Shown piece after piece: positions 51,459-59,999 of a stretch of 64,000 nt of DNA. The stretch spans positions 1-64,000 of the forward strand of contig NZ_JAQZSG010000011.1 of NCBI RefSeq assembly GCF_028745515.1, given 5' to 3'. How positions within the stretch are numbered: position 1 is the first letter of the stretch; every line of letters starts with the position of its first letter. Both the position numbers and the translations under genes were made by a program. The notes beneath the pieces were generated by a model that had not been told where the DNA came from, ran no database searches, and saw only the letters and a program-made list of their open reading frames with translations. This stretch comes from Paenibacillus thermotolerans. GTDB taxonomy: Bacteria; Bacillota; Bacilli; Paenibacillales; YIM-B00363.

Positions 51459-52367
51459 CTAAGGCCGAATATACTCCCGGATGCCATCCGCGAAACGGAT
51501 GGCATCCGTCTTGTATACATCGTAGAACGGAGTACCTTCGCGGCAAATGTTTTCATCCAGCAGCATCGACAGCTGCGTCCGGGTGATCGGGAACAACGGA
51601 AAGCGCTCAAACAACGCAACGGCCGGCTTCATCAGCGGAAGCGGCACGTGCATGAGCCGGACCGAACGGCCCATCGCCGCGGCGATCTCCCGCAGCATAT
51701 TGTCGTACGTCAGCTGATCCGGGCCGCCGACGTCGAAGGCGGCGCCCGTCGGCCCTTCGGTCAACGCCTTCACGAACACATCGCTTACGGTCGACAGCGA
51801 TACCGGCTGCATCCGATATTGCCCGTCCCCGATGACCGGAGTCAAAGGCAGCTTCACCAAGCCAGCCAGCATATTGACGAACTCGTCCCGCGGACCGAAT
51901 ATTACGGACGGCCGAAAAATCACGTAAGGAATCCCGCTCGCCCGCAGCCGCTCCTCCGCTTCCCACTTGGTGCGAAAATAGGCGGAATCGGTACTCTGCC
52001 GTGCTCCCAGAGCGCTCATATGTATAAACCGCCGGTTCCCGCCGGCCTCCGCGAAGCCGGAACGGGCGCAAGCATCAATGAGCTTGCCGGTGCCGTCCTT
52101 GTGAATCCGCTCGAAGGTTACGCCCTTCCGGGGATTTTCACGAATGATGCCGACCAAATGAATGACCGCGTCACACTGCCCGAGCGCATGCTCATACGTT
52201 TCCGGCTTCAACAAATCGCCTTCAATCTCCGTTACCGTGTCGCCGCCCGCAGCAGCACCCGCTTTCCTCCTGCGGACAAGGCAGCAAACGTCAAATCCTT
52301 GCGCTACGAGCTTAGACAAAATCGCACTACCGACATACCCCGACGCCCCGGTCAAAAATACCCGCAT
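51459..52367 (-). CDS. NAD(P)-binding epimerase-like protein (NDUFA9 type)
   Basis: A 302-residue atypical short-chain dehydrogenase. The Rossmann start MRVFLTGASGYVGSAILSKL has the GxxGxxG motif, followed by VIHLVGIIRENPRKG, FIHMSALGAR and FRPSVIFGPRDEFVNMLA, a pattern seen in the complex-I NDUFA9/YcfH-like group. The canonical YxxxK is represented by YFRTKWEAE (about 143). The substrate is unknown; roles in quinone or lipid metabolism have been suggested for the family. ATG 52367 follows AGGAGGGG. Confidence 0.85.
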   Translation of the reverse strand: MRVFLTGASGYVGSAILSKLVAQGFDVCCLVRRRKAGAAAGGDTVTEIEGDLLKPETYEHALGQCDAVIHLVGIIRENPRKGVTFERIHKDGTGKLIDACARSGFAEAGGNRRFIHMSALGARQSTDSAYFRTKWEAEERLRASGIPYVIFRPSVIFGPRDEFVNMLAGLVKLPLTPVIGDGQYRMQPVSLSTVSDVFVKALTEGPTGAAFDVGGPDQLTYDNMLREIAAAMGRSVRLMHVPLPLMKPAVALFERFPLFPITRTQLSMLLDENICREGTPFYDVYKTDAIRFADGIREYIRP

Positions 52368-52453
52368 TCCATTCCCCTCCTCAGCTAGCGCATACCGCAA
52401 TACGGCATCTCAGCCGCCCGACACACAAAAGAGCAAACTTGATTTACATTCAT

Positions 52454-52482
52454 TGTAATTGATGTGCAAAAGCAGGTACAAT
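52454..52482 (+). promoter_or_regulatory. Promoter of the small membrane peptide/zinc-ribbon unit
   Basis: TTGTAA (52454-52459), 17-bp spacer, TACAAT (52477-52482). Confidence 0.6.
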
Positions 52483-52520
52483 ATTGGAACAGGGTTACTT
52501 AATAAAGGTGAGGGGCGCGC

Positions 52521-52607
52521 ATGAAATATTTATGGGGATCGCTCATGGCCGTCGCGCTTATATTTTTGGCCGCGGGAATTTATTATTTCGTGAATTATGC
52601 CATGTAG
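52521..52607 (+). CDS. 28-residue single-helix membrane peptide
   Basis: ATG at 52521 follows GGTGAGG and opens a 28-codon frame ending TAG: MKYLWGSLMAVALIFLAAGI then YYFVNYAM. Almost the entire product is one hydrophobic helix with aromatic ends, as in small membrane-inserted regulatory peptides. It has a promoter immediately upstream and lies 33 bases before the zinc-ribbon gene. No family is recognised. Confidence 0.6.
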   Translation: MKYLWGSLMAVALIFLAAGIYYFVNYAM

Positions 52608-52640
52608 CAACAACACGTTAAAAAGGACGGCGAATATACA

Positions 52641-53099
52641 ATGAACGACCAAAACCAAGTATGTCCGTGGTGCCAAACGGAAATCGTTTGGGACGAGGAA
52701 ATCGGCCCCGAGCCCACTTGTCCGCATTGCTTCAATGAGCTGGGCGATTATAGAAGCGTGGCGGTCCCGCTGAAAAGAAACAGCCGGGGCGACATCTTCG
52801 AGGAAGAAGCCAACGACGAATGGGGCTTGTACACGGAAGAAGTCAGAGAATTGCTGGACCAGCAGGAGGAAGCGCCGGAATGCCCGTTATGCCAGGAATA
52901 CATGGTGCATGCCGGCAAACAGACGATAACGGAGCGCGAATTCGCGCCGCACATTCCGTCGCCGGGGGCGGTGCCGTTCCTGCAGCCGCCGTACCGCACC
53001 GACGTATTTGTTTGCTCGCACTGCTTCAACGTGCAATATCGAATAAGCGAAGAGGACCGCATGCGAATCGTCCGAACGCTCGCCGAGAGGCGCAGCTAA
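52641..53099 (+). CDS. Uncharacterised protein with three CxxC pairs (zinc-ribbon-like)
   Basis: A 152-residue soluble protein. CPWC and CPHC (about 8-11 and 27-30) form a first zinc ribbon, and CPLC (about 81) with CSHC (about 125) a second. An acidic middle (EEEANDEWGLYTEEVRELLDQQEEAPE) separates them. No catalytic motif is evident and I do not recognise a named family. ATG 52641 follows AAAAGGACGG. It probably shares a transcript with the 28-residue membrane peptide. Confidence 0.7.
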   Translation: MNDQNQVCPWCQTEIVWDEEIGPEPTCPHCFNELGDYRSVAVPLKRNSRGDIFEEEANDEWGLYTEEVRELLDQQEEAPECPLCQEYMVHAGKQTITEREFAPHIPSPGAVPFLQPPYRTDVFVCSHCFNVQYRISEEDRMRIVRTLAERRS

Positions 53100-53102
53100 G
53101 GG

Positions 53103-53126
53103 GAGGAGCTGCGGTTCCTCTTTTTT
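53103..53126 (+). terminator. Intrinsic terminator
   Basis: GAGGAG pairs with TTCCTC (with a G-T pair), followed by six T residues. Confidence 0.65.
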
Positions 53127-53205
53127 CCTAGCCGTTTTCGGGGGGGCTTTTTTGGGAACGTTAATCAACGTTAAGCGAAAACAAGCATCGAAGGAGATAC
53201 GTGCC

Positions 53206-54438
53206 ATGCCGCATGCAAAGGACCGGATAAAGGGTCGCCTTGACGGGCAAACAAGGCTGCTGCTCCTGGTACAGGCTCTTTTTGGGCTCGCTAATGCGCT
53301 TTCGGGAGCTTTCGTCAACGTCTACATATGGAAAGCGAAGCAGGACTACGCGTTGATCGGCGGGTTCGCCTTATCCAATCAGGTCGCTATGGCCGTTACG
53401 TTCTGGCTTGCCGGCAAGTGGGTGAAGGAGCACAACAAGATGAACTCGCTCCGGCTCGGCGTTGCCTTGTCGGGTGTTTTTTACTTGCTGGTGCTATGGC
53501 TCGGCGCCAAGGCCGCCGATTGGATTATTGCGCTCGGCGCGATCCAAGGGATGTCCGGCGCATTTTTTTGGCTCGCATTCAATATTGTTTATTTTGAAGT
53601 GACCAACCCGGATAACCGGGACGAATTCAACGGTTGGGGAGGCCTGCTCGGCTCGGGAATCGGCATGATCGCCCCATGGGTGTCGGGCTTTCTCATTACA
53701 CGAATGCCCGATACGGCAGGATACCGCGTCATCTTCAGCATTTCGCTCGGAATATTTGTGATCGGGGCGATCGTCAGCTTTTTCCTGAAGAAAAGGCCGG
53801 TGCAAAAGCGCTACGAATGGCTGTACGGTATCAATCATTTAAGGGAAAAAGGCAGCGGCTGGCGTTCGGCGTTCCCGGCTTTAATCTCGCAAGGCGTGCG
53901 GGAAGGCGTATTCGGCTTTCTAATCGGGCTGCTCGTATACATCGCCACCAAAAACGAGCTTCTGCTCGGCAATTACGCGTTGATTACTTCGGCGGTATCG
54001 CTCGGAGCGTACTACGTAGCGGGCAAGCTGATCAAACCGAAACGCAGAAGCAAACTGATGCTGCTGGGGGCGTCCGCGATGTCGGCGGTGATCGTGCCGT
54101 TTTTCTGGGATGTGAACTATACGACGCTGCTCATTTTCGGCATTGCGGCGGCTTTATTTTATCCGCTGTTTTCGATTCCGATTACGTCGTCCGTATTCGA
54201 TCTGATCGGAAGCAACGAAGAGAGCGCCAACCATCGCGTCGAGTATGTCATCCTTCGGGAAACCGGGCTCAACATCGGCCGAATCGGCGGAACAATATTG
54301 TTCATTGTGCTGGTTTCGTTCACTACGAAGCCGATTGCGATCGTCAGCTATATGATGTTTATCGGCACGGCGTCCATTGTTTCCTGGCTGTTCCTTCGCC
54401 GCCTGCTAGGCCGGAGCATGCCCCGAACGGAATCCTAA
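53206..54438 (+). CDS. MFS transporter
   Basis: A 410-residue permease with about 12 membrane helices in two halves joined by a basic loop (KKRPVQKRYEWLYGINHLREKG, about 205-226). Segments such as LFGLANALSGAFVNVYIWK and GVREGVFGFLIGLLVYIATKNELLLGNYAL are typical of an uncharacterised Bacillales MFS group. No substrate is indicated by sequence or neighbours. ATG 53206 is favoured by AAGGAGAT nine bases upstream; TTG 53152 has only a poly-G RBS. Confidence 0.8.
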   Translation: MPHAKDRIKGRLDGQTRLLLLVQALFGLANALSGAFVNVYIWKAKQDYALIGGFALSNQVAMAVTFWLAGKWVKEHNKMNSLRLGVALSGVFYLLVLWLGAKAADWIIALGAIQGMSGAFFWLAFNIVYFEVTNPDNRDEFNGWGGLLGSGIGMIAPWVSGFLITRMPDTAGYRVIFSISLGIFVIGAIVSFFLKKRPVQKRYEWLYGINHLREKGSGWRSAFPALISQGVREGVFGFLIGLLVYIATKNELLLGNYALITSAVSLGAYYVAGKLIKPKRRSKLMLLGASAMSAVIVPFFWDVNYTTLLIFGIAAALFYPLFSIPITSSVFDLIGSNEESANHRVEYVILRETGLNIGRIGGTILFIVLVSFTTKPIAIVSYMMFIGTASIVSWLFLRRLLGRSMPRTES

Positions 54439-54473
54439 GCGGAAGGGGGGGCTTACCGAGCCATCAATGCCCC

Positions 54474-54502
54474 TTGCATAAAAATACATTTAGATGTATT
54501 AT
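54474..54502 (+). promoter_or_regulatory. Promoter of the small gene at 54548
   Basis: TTGCAT (54474-54479), 17-bp spacer, TATTAT (54497-54502). Confidence 0.6.
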
Positions 54503-54547
54503 TATTTATGTGAACAGCGTACATGGAAAGGTGGCCCGCGAACGGAC

Positions 54548-54838
54548 GTGAAGATTGCTTTTGAGAAAAAGTTGCCGGATCCGGAGTCGTTTTTTGAGCT
54601 TGTCAATGCTGCGGCAGTCCAAGATCACGAAAAGCTTCAAGCATCGGAGCAATACGCCCGATTGCAGCAATATGCAAACCGGGTAGTCGCCGCATACGAC
54701 GGAACGACGCTCGTCGCCGTCGGAGGAATGCCGGAGGCGAATGCGCAGGACGGAGAGTTCGGCGGAGAATGGGTTGTCGCCGTACGTTCCGACTATACGA
54801 AGCGCGACCTCGTAACGAATATGATGAAACTGATCTAA
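54548..54838 (+). CDS. Small protein of unknown function
   Basis: A 96-residue soluble protein (starts MKIAFEKKLPDPESFFELVN; GTG start). The strand pattern VVAAYDGTTLVAVGGM ... EWVVAVRSDY faintly resembles the first half of a GNAT acetyltransferase, but the acetyl-CoA loop is missing, so it is either a remnant or unrelated. GTG 54548 is inferred since the promoter -10 (54497) overlaps the upstream ATG 54494; its own RBS is weak and distant (AAAGGTGG). Confidence 0.5.
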   Translation: MKIAFEKKLPDPESFFELVNAAAVQDHEKLQASEQYARLQQYANRVVAAYDGTTLVAVGGMPEANAQDGEFGGEWVVAVRSDYTKRDLVTNMMKLI

Positions 54839-54857
54839 ATATCCCGCATCGAATGAC

Positions 54858-54895
54858 GCAGCCCCTTCACCTCATCGGAGAAGCGGGCTGTTTTT
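54858..54895 (+). terminator. Putative terminator between convergent genes
   Basis: CAGCCC pairs with GGGCTG across a 20-base loop, then TTTTT. It overlaps the end of the minus-strand regulator gene. Confidence 0.55.
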
Positions 54896-55724
54896 GCATG
54901 CTTCGCTTTAATTTCTCTTCCGTCCGCGAACCCTCCACGGGAGTGTAAATGCTGCACCTGGCATCCGTCTCCCCCTGCACCTGCAGCGACGTGAGATGGA
55001 ACAGCATTTTTCCCGCCTTGGCGTGCCGGAATTCGATCAGCACCTCGGGCGCGCTGCTGACGCGGCTTTCGTTCCACAGCGGCTCAAATTCCGGGTTCAG
55101 GCCCCGCATTTCCTCGATAAACTTCCCGTACCATTCGTCCCCGACATACTGTCCGTAATAGGACCTGAAAATCGACAAGAAGCCTCTGACAAAATGTTCC
55201 CAATTGACAGCCAATGCGCGCAGCTCTTTCCTCGTGAACAACAGCCGGATCATGTTGCGGTGCTCGGAAGGAACTTGGTTGAAATCCAGAAAAACGAAGG
55301 AGGCGGCATCGTTCCAACCGACAATGTTGCATCTCCGGTCCGAAATGATCGTCGGGCAGAATGCGAGCTCTTTCAGTATTTTTTTAAGCGAGGGGCTCAG
55401 CTCCGCCGCACCGGATTCCATCGGCGCAGGCTCGGCCGCATGCTCCGTGGCGAGGGCGAACAAATATTTTCGCTCGTCGCTGTTAAGCTGAAGCGCTCTG
55501 GAGATCGCGTCCAGCACCGATGCGGACACCTTGATGTCCCGGCCTTGCTCCAGCCACGTATACCAGGTAGAGCTGACGCCTGCCAGCTGCGCGACCTCTT
55601 CCCTTCGCAAACCAGGGGTTCTTCTGCGGCCTCCCGGAATTAACCCGACCGCCTCCGGCTGCAGCTTGGCGCGCTGCGACCGCAAAAATGCCGATAACGC
55701 CTCTAATCTCGTTTGCTCGTTCAT
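54867..55724 (-). CDS. XRE-family regulator with MmyB-like ligand-binding domain
   Basis: A 285-residue transcription factor. The HTH_3/XRE domain (about 33-85) has RRTPGLRREEVAQLAGVSSTWYTWLEQGRDI. The C-terminal MmyB-like ligand-binding domain (about 108-265) includes CNIVGWNDAASFVFLDF and the closing hydrophobic VLIEFRHAKAGKMLFHLTSLQVQG. In this family the sensor domain is a PAS-like pocket; a long-chain fatty acid has been reported in one structure (from memory, unverified). It is divergent from a fabF paralogue with overlapping promoters, so it likely controls that gene and itself. Start ATG 55724. Confidence 0.88.
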   Translation of the reverse strand: MNEQTRLEALSAFLRSQRAKLQPEAVGLIPGGRRRTPGLRREEVAQLAGVSSTWYTWLEQGRDIKVSASVLDAISRALQLNSDERKYLFALATEHAAEPAPMESGAAELSPSLKKILKELAFCPTIISDRRCNIVGWNDAASFVFLDFNQVPSEHRNMIRLLFTRKELRALAVNWEHFVRGFLSIFRSYYGQYVGDEWYGKFIEEMRGLNPEFEPLWNESRVSSAPEVLIEFRHAKAGKMLFHLTSLQVQGETDARCSIYTPVEGSRTEEKLKRSMQKQPASPMR

Positions 55725-55761
55725 TTCGTTCGAACCCCTTCAAAATATATTGGTATAACTC

Positions 55762-55812
55762 ATTATACTAGGATAAACGACAACTTGTAATAGGATATTC
55801 CGAGGATACAAT
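55762..55812. promoter_or_regulatory. Divergent promoters sharing one -35 hexamer
   Basis: Plus strand: TTGTAA (55785-55790), 16-bp spacer, TACAAT (55807-55812), toward fabF. Minus strand: the same six bases read TTACAA, 17-bp spacer, TATAAT (55767-55762), toward the regulator. RNA polymerase cannot occupy both at once. Confidence 0.65.
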
Positions 55813-55847
55813 GGTGTATAAACAAGAGTTACAAGGAGTGGCGAAAT

Positions 55848-57098
55848 ATGGATGAAAAGAGAGTCGTAATAACGGGGATGGGCATTATTTCACCGCTTGG
55901 CAGCAAGGTGGCGGACTTCTGGTCCGGGTTAATCGAGGGGCGCTCCGGAATTTCTAAGCTGGAGGGGCCTCTGGCGGAGCGGGGGCTTAAAACCGGCATC
56001 GCAGGCATTGTAAAACATTTCGACGCGGACGCGGAGCTCGGGAGAAAGCCGGCTCGGCGCATGGACCGTTTCGCGCAATTTGCGGTGGTCGCCGCCGACC
56101 GAGCGCTTGCCGACTCCGGATTGGATTTGGAGCGGGTCGATCGGGAGCGGCTCGGAGTGTACGTAGGCTCCGGCATCGGCGGCATCCAAACGATGATCGA
56201 CAATGCCGATTTACTGCGCGATCGAGGACCAGAGCGGGTGAGCCCTACGCTGGTGCCGATGATGATCGCGAATATGGCGGCGGCCCAGATCAGCATAAGG
56301 TTCGGCGCCATGGGGCCGTCGCTCGCTCCGGTGACGGCGTGCGCCATCGGCAACACCGCGATCGGCGAAGCGTTCCGCCTTCTTCGCGCCGGCGGCGCGG
56401 ACGCCGTTATTGCCGGCGGATCGGAGGCGGCGGTGACGGAGCTGTCGATCGCGAGCTTTAACAGCGCAACGGCGCTGTCTACGCGAAACGGCGATCCGGA
56501 GGGAGCAAGCCGGCCGTTCGACGCGGAGCGCGACGGCTTCGTCCTGTCGGAGGGCGCGGCGATCGTCGTGCTGGAGACGCTGGACGGCGCGCTGCAGCGC
56601 GGAGCGAACATTTACGCCGAGGTGATCGGCTACGGCGCGAGCTCCGACGCGTACCACGTCGTCGCCACGCATCCGGAAGGCGCCGGGGCTTACCTCGCGA
56701 TGAAGCACGCGCTTAACGACGCCGGCATCGCGCCGGCGGAGGTCGACGTCATCAGCGCGCATGCGACCGGCACGGAGGTCGGCGATCGTTCGGAGACGGC
56801 TGCGATCAAGCGGCTGTTCGGAGCGGAGGCGTACCGCATTCCGGTGACGGCCAACAAATCGATGCTCGGCCATATGCTCGGAGCGGCGGGAGGCGCGGCG
56901 GCGATCGCGCTGGCGATGTCGCTGCGGGAAGGGATCGTTCCGCCGACGATCAATCTGGAGCATCCGGATCCGGAATGCGACTTGGATTACGTGCCGAACA
57001 AGGCGCGGCATAAACGGATGAACATCGGCGTATCCAACTCGTTCGGGTTCGGAGGCCATAACGCCGTGCTCGTACTCAAGCGATTTGACCCGTCATAG
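55848..57098 (+). CDS. fabF: 3-Oxoacyl-ACP synthase II (FabF paralogue)
   Basis: A 416-residue condensing enzyme that extends acyl-ACP with malonyl-ACP. The catalytic triad is complete: Cys in APVTACAIGNTAIGEAF (about 165), His in DVISAHATGTEVGDRSE (about 304) and His in NKSMLGHMLGAAGGAAAIA (about 341). It stands away from any fab operon, next to a MmyB-type regulator, and is probably an accessory or regulated copy. RBS AAGGAGT. A terminator follows. Confidence 0.9.
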   Translation: MDEKRVVITGMGIISPLGSKVADFWSGLIEGRSGISKLEGPLAERGLKTGIAGIVKHFDADAELGRKPARRMDRFAQFAVVAADRALADSGLDLERVDRERLGVYVGSGIGGIQTMIDNADLLRDRGPERVSPTLVPMMIANMAAAQISIRFGAMGPSLAPVTACAIGNTAIGEAFRLLRAGGADAVIAGGSEAAVTELSIASFNSATALSTRNGDPEGASRPFDAERDGFVLSEGAAIVVLETLDGALQRGANIYAEVIGYGASSDAYHVVATHPEGAGAYLAMKHALNDAGIAPAEVDVISAHATGTEVGDRSETAAIKRLFGAEAYRIPVTANKSMLGHMLGAAGGAAAIALAMSLREGIVPPTINLEHPDPECDLDYVPNKARHKRMNIGVSNSFGFGGHNAVLVLKRFDPS

Positions 57099-57111
57099 GC
57101 GAATTTGAAGG

Positions 57112-57139
57112 AATAGTGCCGAATATGGCACTATTTTTG
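57112..57139 (+). terminator. Intrinsic terminator of the fabF paralogue
   Basis: AATAGTGCC/GGCACTATT with a 6-base loop and a T tail. Confidence 0.85.
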
Positions 57140-57227
57140 TTTTGCAGTGTCAGTGCGGATTCTGTAATATGGATGATAATATATTTTGAAAACTAAAGGC
57201 ACTTTAGGCTAAGGGGAGAGCATCCGC

Positions 57228-57719
57228 ATGACAGAACTTCAGCTGAAAATTTTGGAGCTGCTTAAGGAAGATTCGCGCCGGGATGCGGCGTTGATTGCGA
57301 CTTTGCTGGACGAAGACGTGGAGACGGTTAAAGCGAACATCGCCGAAATGGAAGAGAAGCATATTATCGTCAAGTACGCGACGGTCGTGAACTGGAGTAA
57401 GGTGGACGACGAGAAGGTGACCGCGCTCATCGAGGTGCAAATTACGCCGGAGCGGGGACACGGCTTCGACGCGATCGCCGAGCGGATTTATTTGTATCCG
57501 GAAGTAAAGAGCGTCTATTTGATGTCGGGCGCGTACGATTTGCAGGTTGAGGTGGAGGGCAAGAGCCTTCGCGAAATCGCATCGTTCGTCTCGAACAAAT
57601 TGTCGACGCTCGAGCGGGTGCTGTCTACGAAAACCTTTTTCATATTGAAGAAATACAAGCAGGACGGCATCATCTTCGAGGAGCACGAAGGGGATCACCG
57701 GATGGCTGTTTCGCCATAA
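57228..57719 (+). CDS. Lrp/AsnC-family transcriptional regulator (YugG-like)
   Basis: A 163-residue feast/famine regulator. The N-terminal winged HTH (1 to about 55, LKILELLKEDSRRDAALIATLLDED) and the RAM ligand-binding domain (about 65-145, KVTALIEVQITPERGHGFDAIAERI, YLMSGAYDLQVEVEG) are clear. It is followed after 31 bases by an aminotransferase gene; the same pair, yugG-yugH, occurs in B. subtilis. Probably an amino-acid-responsive regulator of that unit. RBS AAGGGGAGAG. Confidence 0.9.
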   Translation: MTELQLKILELLKEDSRRDAALIATLLDEDVETVKANIAEMEEKHIIVKYATVVNWSKVDDEKVTALIEVQITPERGHGFDAIAERIYLYPEVKSVYLMSGAYDLQVEVEGKSLREIASFVSNKLSTLERVLSTKTFFILKKYKQDGIIFEEHEGDHRMAVSP

Positions 57720-57750
57720 ACAAAATAAGGGGAAAAAGGAGGGGAAGCAA

Positions 57751-58917
57751 GTGTCCATGCATCGATATTTAACGCCGCTCGTTCAAGAGCTTCAGCCTTC
57801 GGGCATACGGAAGTTTTTCGATCTGGTCAGCGCCAGCAAAGATATTATCTCGCTCGGCGTAGGCGAGCCCGATTTCGTAACGCCTTGGCGGATGCGCGAA
57901 GCGGCGGTTTACGGCTTGGAGCAAGGGCGCACCACCTATACCGCCAACTCCGGCTTGCCGGAGCTGCGGGAGGAAATCGCCTCTTATTTGTTCAACGGCT
58001 TTGCGGTTCGTTACGAGCCCTCGAACGAGGTGCTGGTAACGGTCGGCGGCAGCGAGGCGATCGATTTGGCGCTCCGGGCGCTCGTATCGCCGGGCGACGA
58101 AGTGCTCATCCCGGAGCCTTGCTACATCTCTTATTCTCCGATTACGCTGATCGGCGGCGGCGTGCCCGTCGGGGTCGAGACGTTCGCCGCAGACAACTTC
58201 AAGCTCCGGCCGGATATGCTGGAGAAGGCGATCACGCCGAGAAGCAAAGTGCTCATCCTCAGCTATCCGAGCAATCCGACCGGCGGCATTATGACGAAGG
58301 AAGATTGGGAGCCGATCGCGCGGCTGGTCGAGAAGCACGACTTGATCGTCATTTCGGACGAGATCTACGCGGAGCTTACGTACGGCGGGAAACATGTCAG
58401 CTTCGCGTCGATGCCGGGCATGAAGGACCGGACAATTCTCGTCAGCGGATTTTCCAAGGCGTTCGCCATGACCGGCTGGCGCATGGGTTACGCATGCGGC
58501 CATCCCGATCTGATCGGCGCCATGCTGAAAATTCACCAATATACGGTCATGTGTGCCCCGCATATGGGTCAGCTGGCCGCTCTTGAGGCGCTGAGAGGCG
58601 GCATGGAGGAGAAGGACCGGATGGTGGAGTCGTACAATCAGCGGCGCCGTCTGGTCGTGAAAGGCTTCCGCGAGCTCGGGCTCGAATGCCATGAGCCGCA
58701 AGGCGCATTCTACGCCTTCCCTTCGATCGCTTCCACGGGAATGACGTCCGAGGAATTCGCGCAGCGGCTCCTGGTGGACGGTAAGGTTGCCGTCGTACCG
58801 GGCCAGGTGTTCGGCTTGGGAGGCGAAGGCTATGTGCGCTGCTCGTACGCGACGTCCGTCGCCAAGCTGGAGGAGGCGCTGGAGCGAATCGGCGCATTCC
58901 TGCGAACGGTGGTTTAG
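57751..58917 (+). CDS. PLP-dependent aminotransferase (YugH-like, class I/II)
   Basis: A 388-residue fold-type I aminotransferase. The N-terminal SLGVGEPDFVTPWRMREAAV, the pyrophosphate-contact YPSNPTGGIMT, the DEIYAELTYGG segment (PLP-binding Asp) and the Schiff-base lysine in LVSGFSKAFAMTGWRMGY (about 235) are all present. Its position behind an Lrp-family gene suggests an aspartate- or aromatic-type transaminase controlled by amino acid level; the exact substrate is not fixed by sequence. GTG 57751 follows AAAGGAGGGG. Confidence 0.92.
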   Translation: MSMHRYLTPLVQELQPSGIRKFFDLVSASKDIISLGVGEPDFVTPWRMREAAVYGLEQGRTTYTANSGLPELREEIASYLFNGFAVRYEPSNEVLVTVGGSEAIDLALRALVSPGDEVLIPEPCYISYSPITLIGGGVPVGVETFAADNFKLRPDMLEKAITPRSKVLILSYPSNPTGGIMTKEDWEPIARLVEKHDLIVISDEIYAELTYGGKHVSFASMPGMKDRTILVSGFSKAFAMTGWRMGYACGHPDLIGAMLKIHQYTVMCAPHMGQLAALEALRGGMEEKDRMVESYNQRRRLVVKGFRELGLECHEPQGAFYAFPSIASTGMTSEEFAQRLLVDGKVAVVPGQVFGLGGEGYVRCSYATSVAKLEEALERIGAFLRTVV

Positions 58918-58967
58918 GTTTCAGAGACGATATAGACGAACGAATACGTAGTTGGGAGAGTCGAACG

Positions 58968-59525
58968 ATGCTGCGGGGCAAATTTATTATGATGACGCTG
59001 CTTGCCTTATGTATGCTGGCGCTGCTTTCCGGCTGCGGAGGCGGACCGAAGGCCGACGTATCGGTTTTTATCATTACGAAGGCTCCGCTTGATATGGAGA
59101 AGACGGACGGGATGAAAGCCGCGCTGCAGGAGCGGATGGGCGAGAACACCGTCGATGTGGCGGTCAGTCCGATGTTCTCCATAGAGAAGCTGATTGTCGA
59201 GCTCGCCGCCGGAGGGCATGGGATCTTGATCGTGGACGAGGAGCAGTTCAAGGCGTTCGCTAATCAAGGGGCGTTCTATTCGCTGGAGGATACGTTCGAT
59301 CCGGCCGAATATCCGGAAGGCGTCATCGATATGACGATTAAAAAAGGCGATACGGAGCAGGTGGTTAACGGGCTGTACGGCATGCCGGTCGATCGGACGG
59401 ATTGGCTTCAAAGCGGCGGATATGCCGGTGGGCGCGCTTATGCGTTTATTCCGCTGAATGCGCCGAATCCGGAGCTTGCCAAGCAGGCGCTCAAGGCGAT
59501 CGTGGAGTGGAAGGCGCAAAATTAA
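58968..59525 (+). CDS. Lipoprotein of unknown function
   Basis: A 185-residue lipoprotein: signal peptide with lipobox LSGC (Cys about 23), then a soluble alpha/beta domain starting ADVSVFIITKAPLDMEKTDGMK. Segments GHGILIVDEEQFKAFANQGAFYSLEDTF and LYGMPVDRTDWLQSGG recall solute-binding folds, but the protein is much shorter than an extracellular-binding protein. It lies between the aminotransferase and the B12 riboswitch and is probably not part of either. RBS TGGGAG. Confidence 0.65.
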   Translation: MLRGKFIMMTLLALCMLALLSGCGGGPKADVSVFIITKAPLDMEKTDGMKAALQERMGENTVDVAVSPMFSIEKLIVELAAGGHGILIVDEEQFKAFANQGAFYSLEDTFDPAEYPEGVIDMTIKKGDTEQVVNGLYGMPVDRTDWLQSGGYAGGRAYAFIPLNAPNPELAKQALKAIVEWKAQN

Positions 59526-59527
59526 CG

Positions 59528-59556
59528 TTGCCAACGATTGTCTAAATCTATATAAT
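59528..59556 (+). promoter_or_regulatory. Promoter of the cobalamin operon
   Basis: TTGCCA (59528-59533), 17-bp spacer, TATAAT (59551-59556), directly after the lipoprotein stop. Confidence 0.8.
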
Positions 59557-59594
59557 CTCTATTTGAGATGAAGCTCGAGAAAATTCAATAGCCT

Positions 59595-59790
59595 GGAACG
59601 TATGCAGGTCCTTTCAATCCCGTTTATGACGGGTGGAAGGTTAATAGGGAAGCCGGTGCAAGTCCGGCACGGTCCCGCCACTGTAAATGGGGATGCCCTC
59701 ACGATGCCACTGTCCGATTGATCGGATGGGAAGGCGAGGCGCGTCATCCAACCCATGAGTCAGGAGACCTGCCTGCATATGATAAGCTGA
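59595..59790 (+). promoter_or_regulatory. Cobalamin riboswitch
   Basis: Class hallmark sequences in order: ATGCAGGTCC (59602), AATAGGGAAGCCGGTGCAAG (from 59644), the core GTCCCGCCACTGTAA, and GAGTCAGGAGACCTGCC closing with GCAT (ends about 59779). Adenosylcobalamin binding should favour the terminator at 59898 and shut off btuF-btuC-btuD-cobT. Confidence 0.96.
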
Positions 59791-59897
59791 CGAAATCCTT
59801 CGAGGAAGAGGATGCGGCTGTTCGTTCATAATCGGAAGGTTTGGCCCTGCACTGCCGGCGCGGGAGATTCAAGCCTTTGCTAAGAACAAGCTGACTG

Positions 59898-59927
59898 CCC
59901 CTGTTTCTTCGGAAACGGGGTTTTTTC
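59898..59927 (+). terminator. Riboswitch expression-platform terminator
   Basis: CCCCTGTTTC pairs with GAAACGGGG (one bulged T) around a TTCG tetraloop, followed by six T residues, between the aptamer and btuF. Confidence 0.85.
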
Positions 59928-59999
59928 GTTGGAACAGGGTGAAGATCGGGTTCTTCTCTCCAACAGCTCAACAACATCGCACAAGGGAGAGGGAAAAAG

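Noticed and set aside
51058-51619. Long repetitive open frames on the minus strand (120 and 169 codons) over array B
   Set aside because: The 52-bp unit is not a multiple of three, so the frame rotates each unit; they have no RBS and the second runs into the epimerase gene in the wrong frame. They exist only because the unit lacks stops.
54494-54547. ATG 54494 as start of the small gene
   Set aside because: It lies within the predicted promoter -10 and would not be transcribed.
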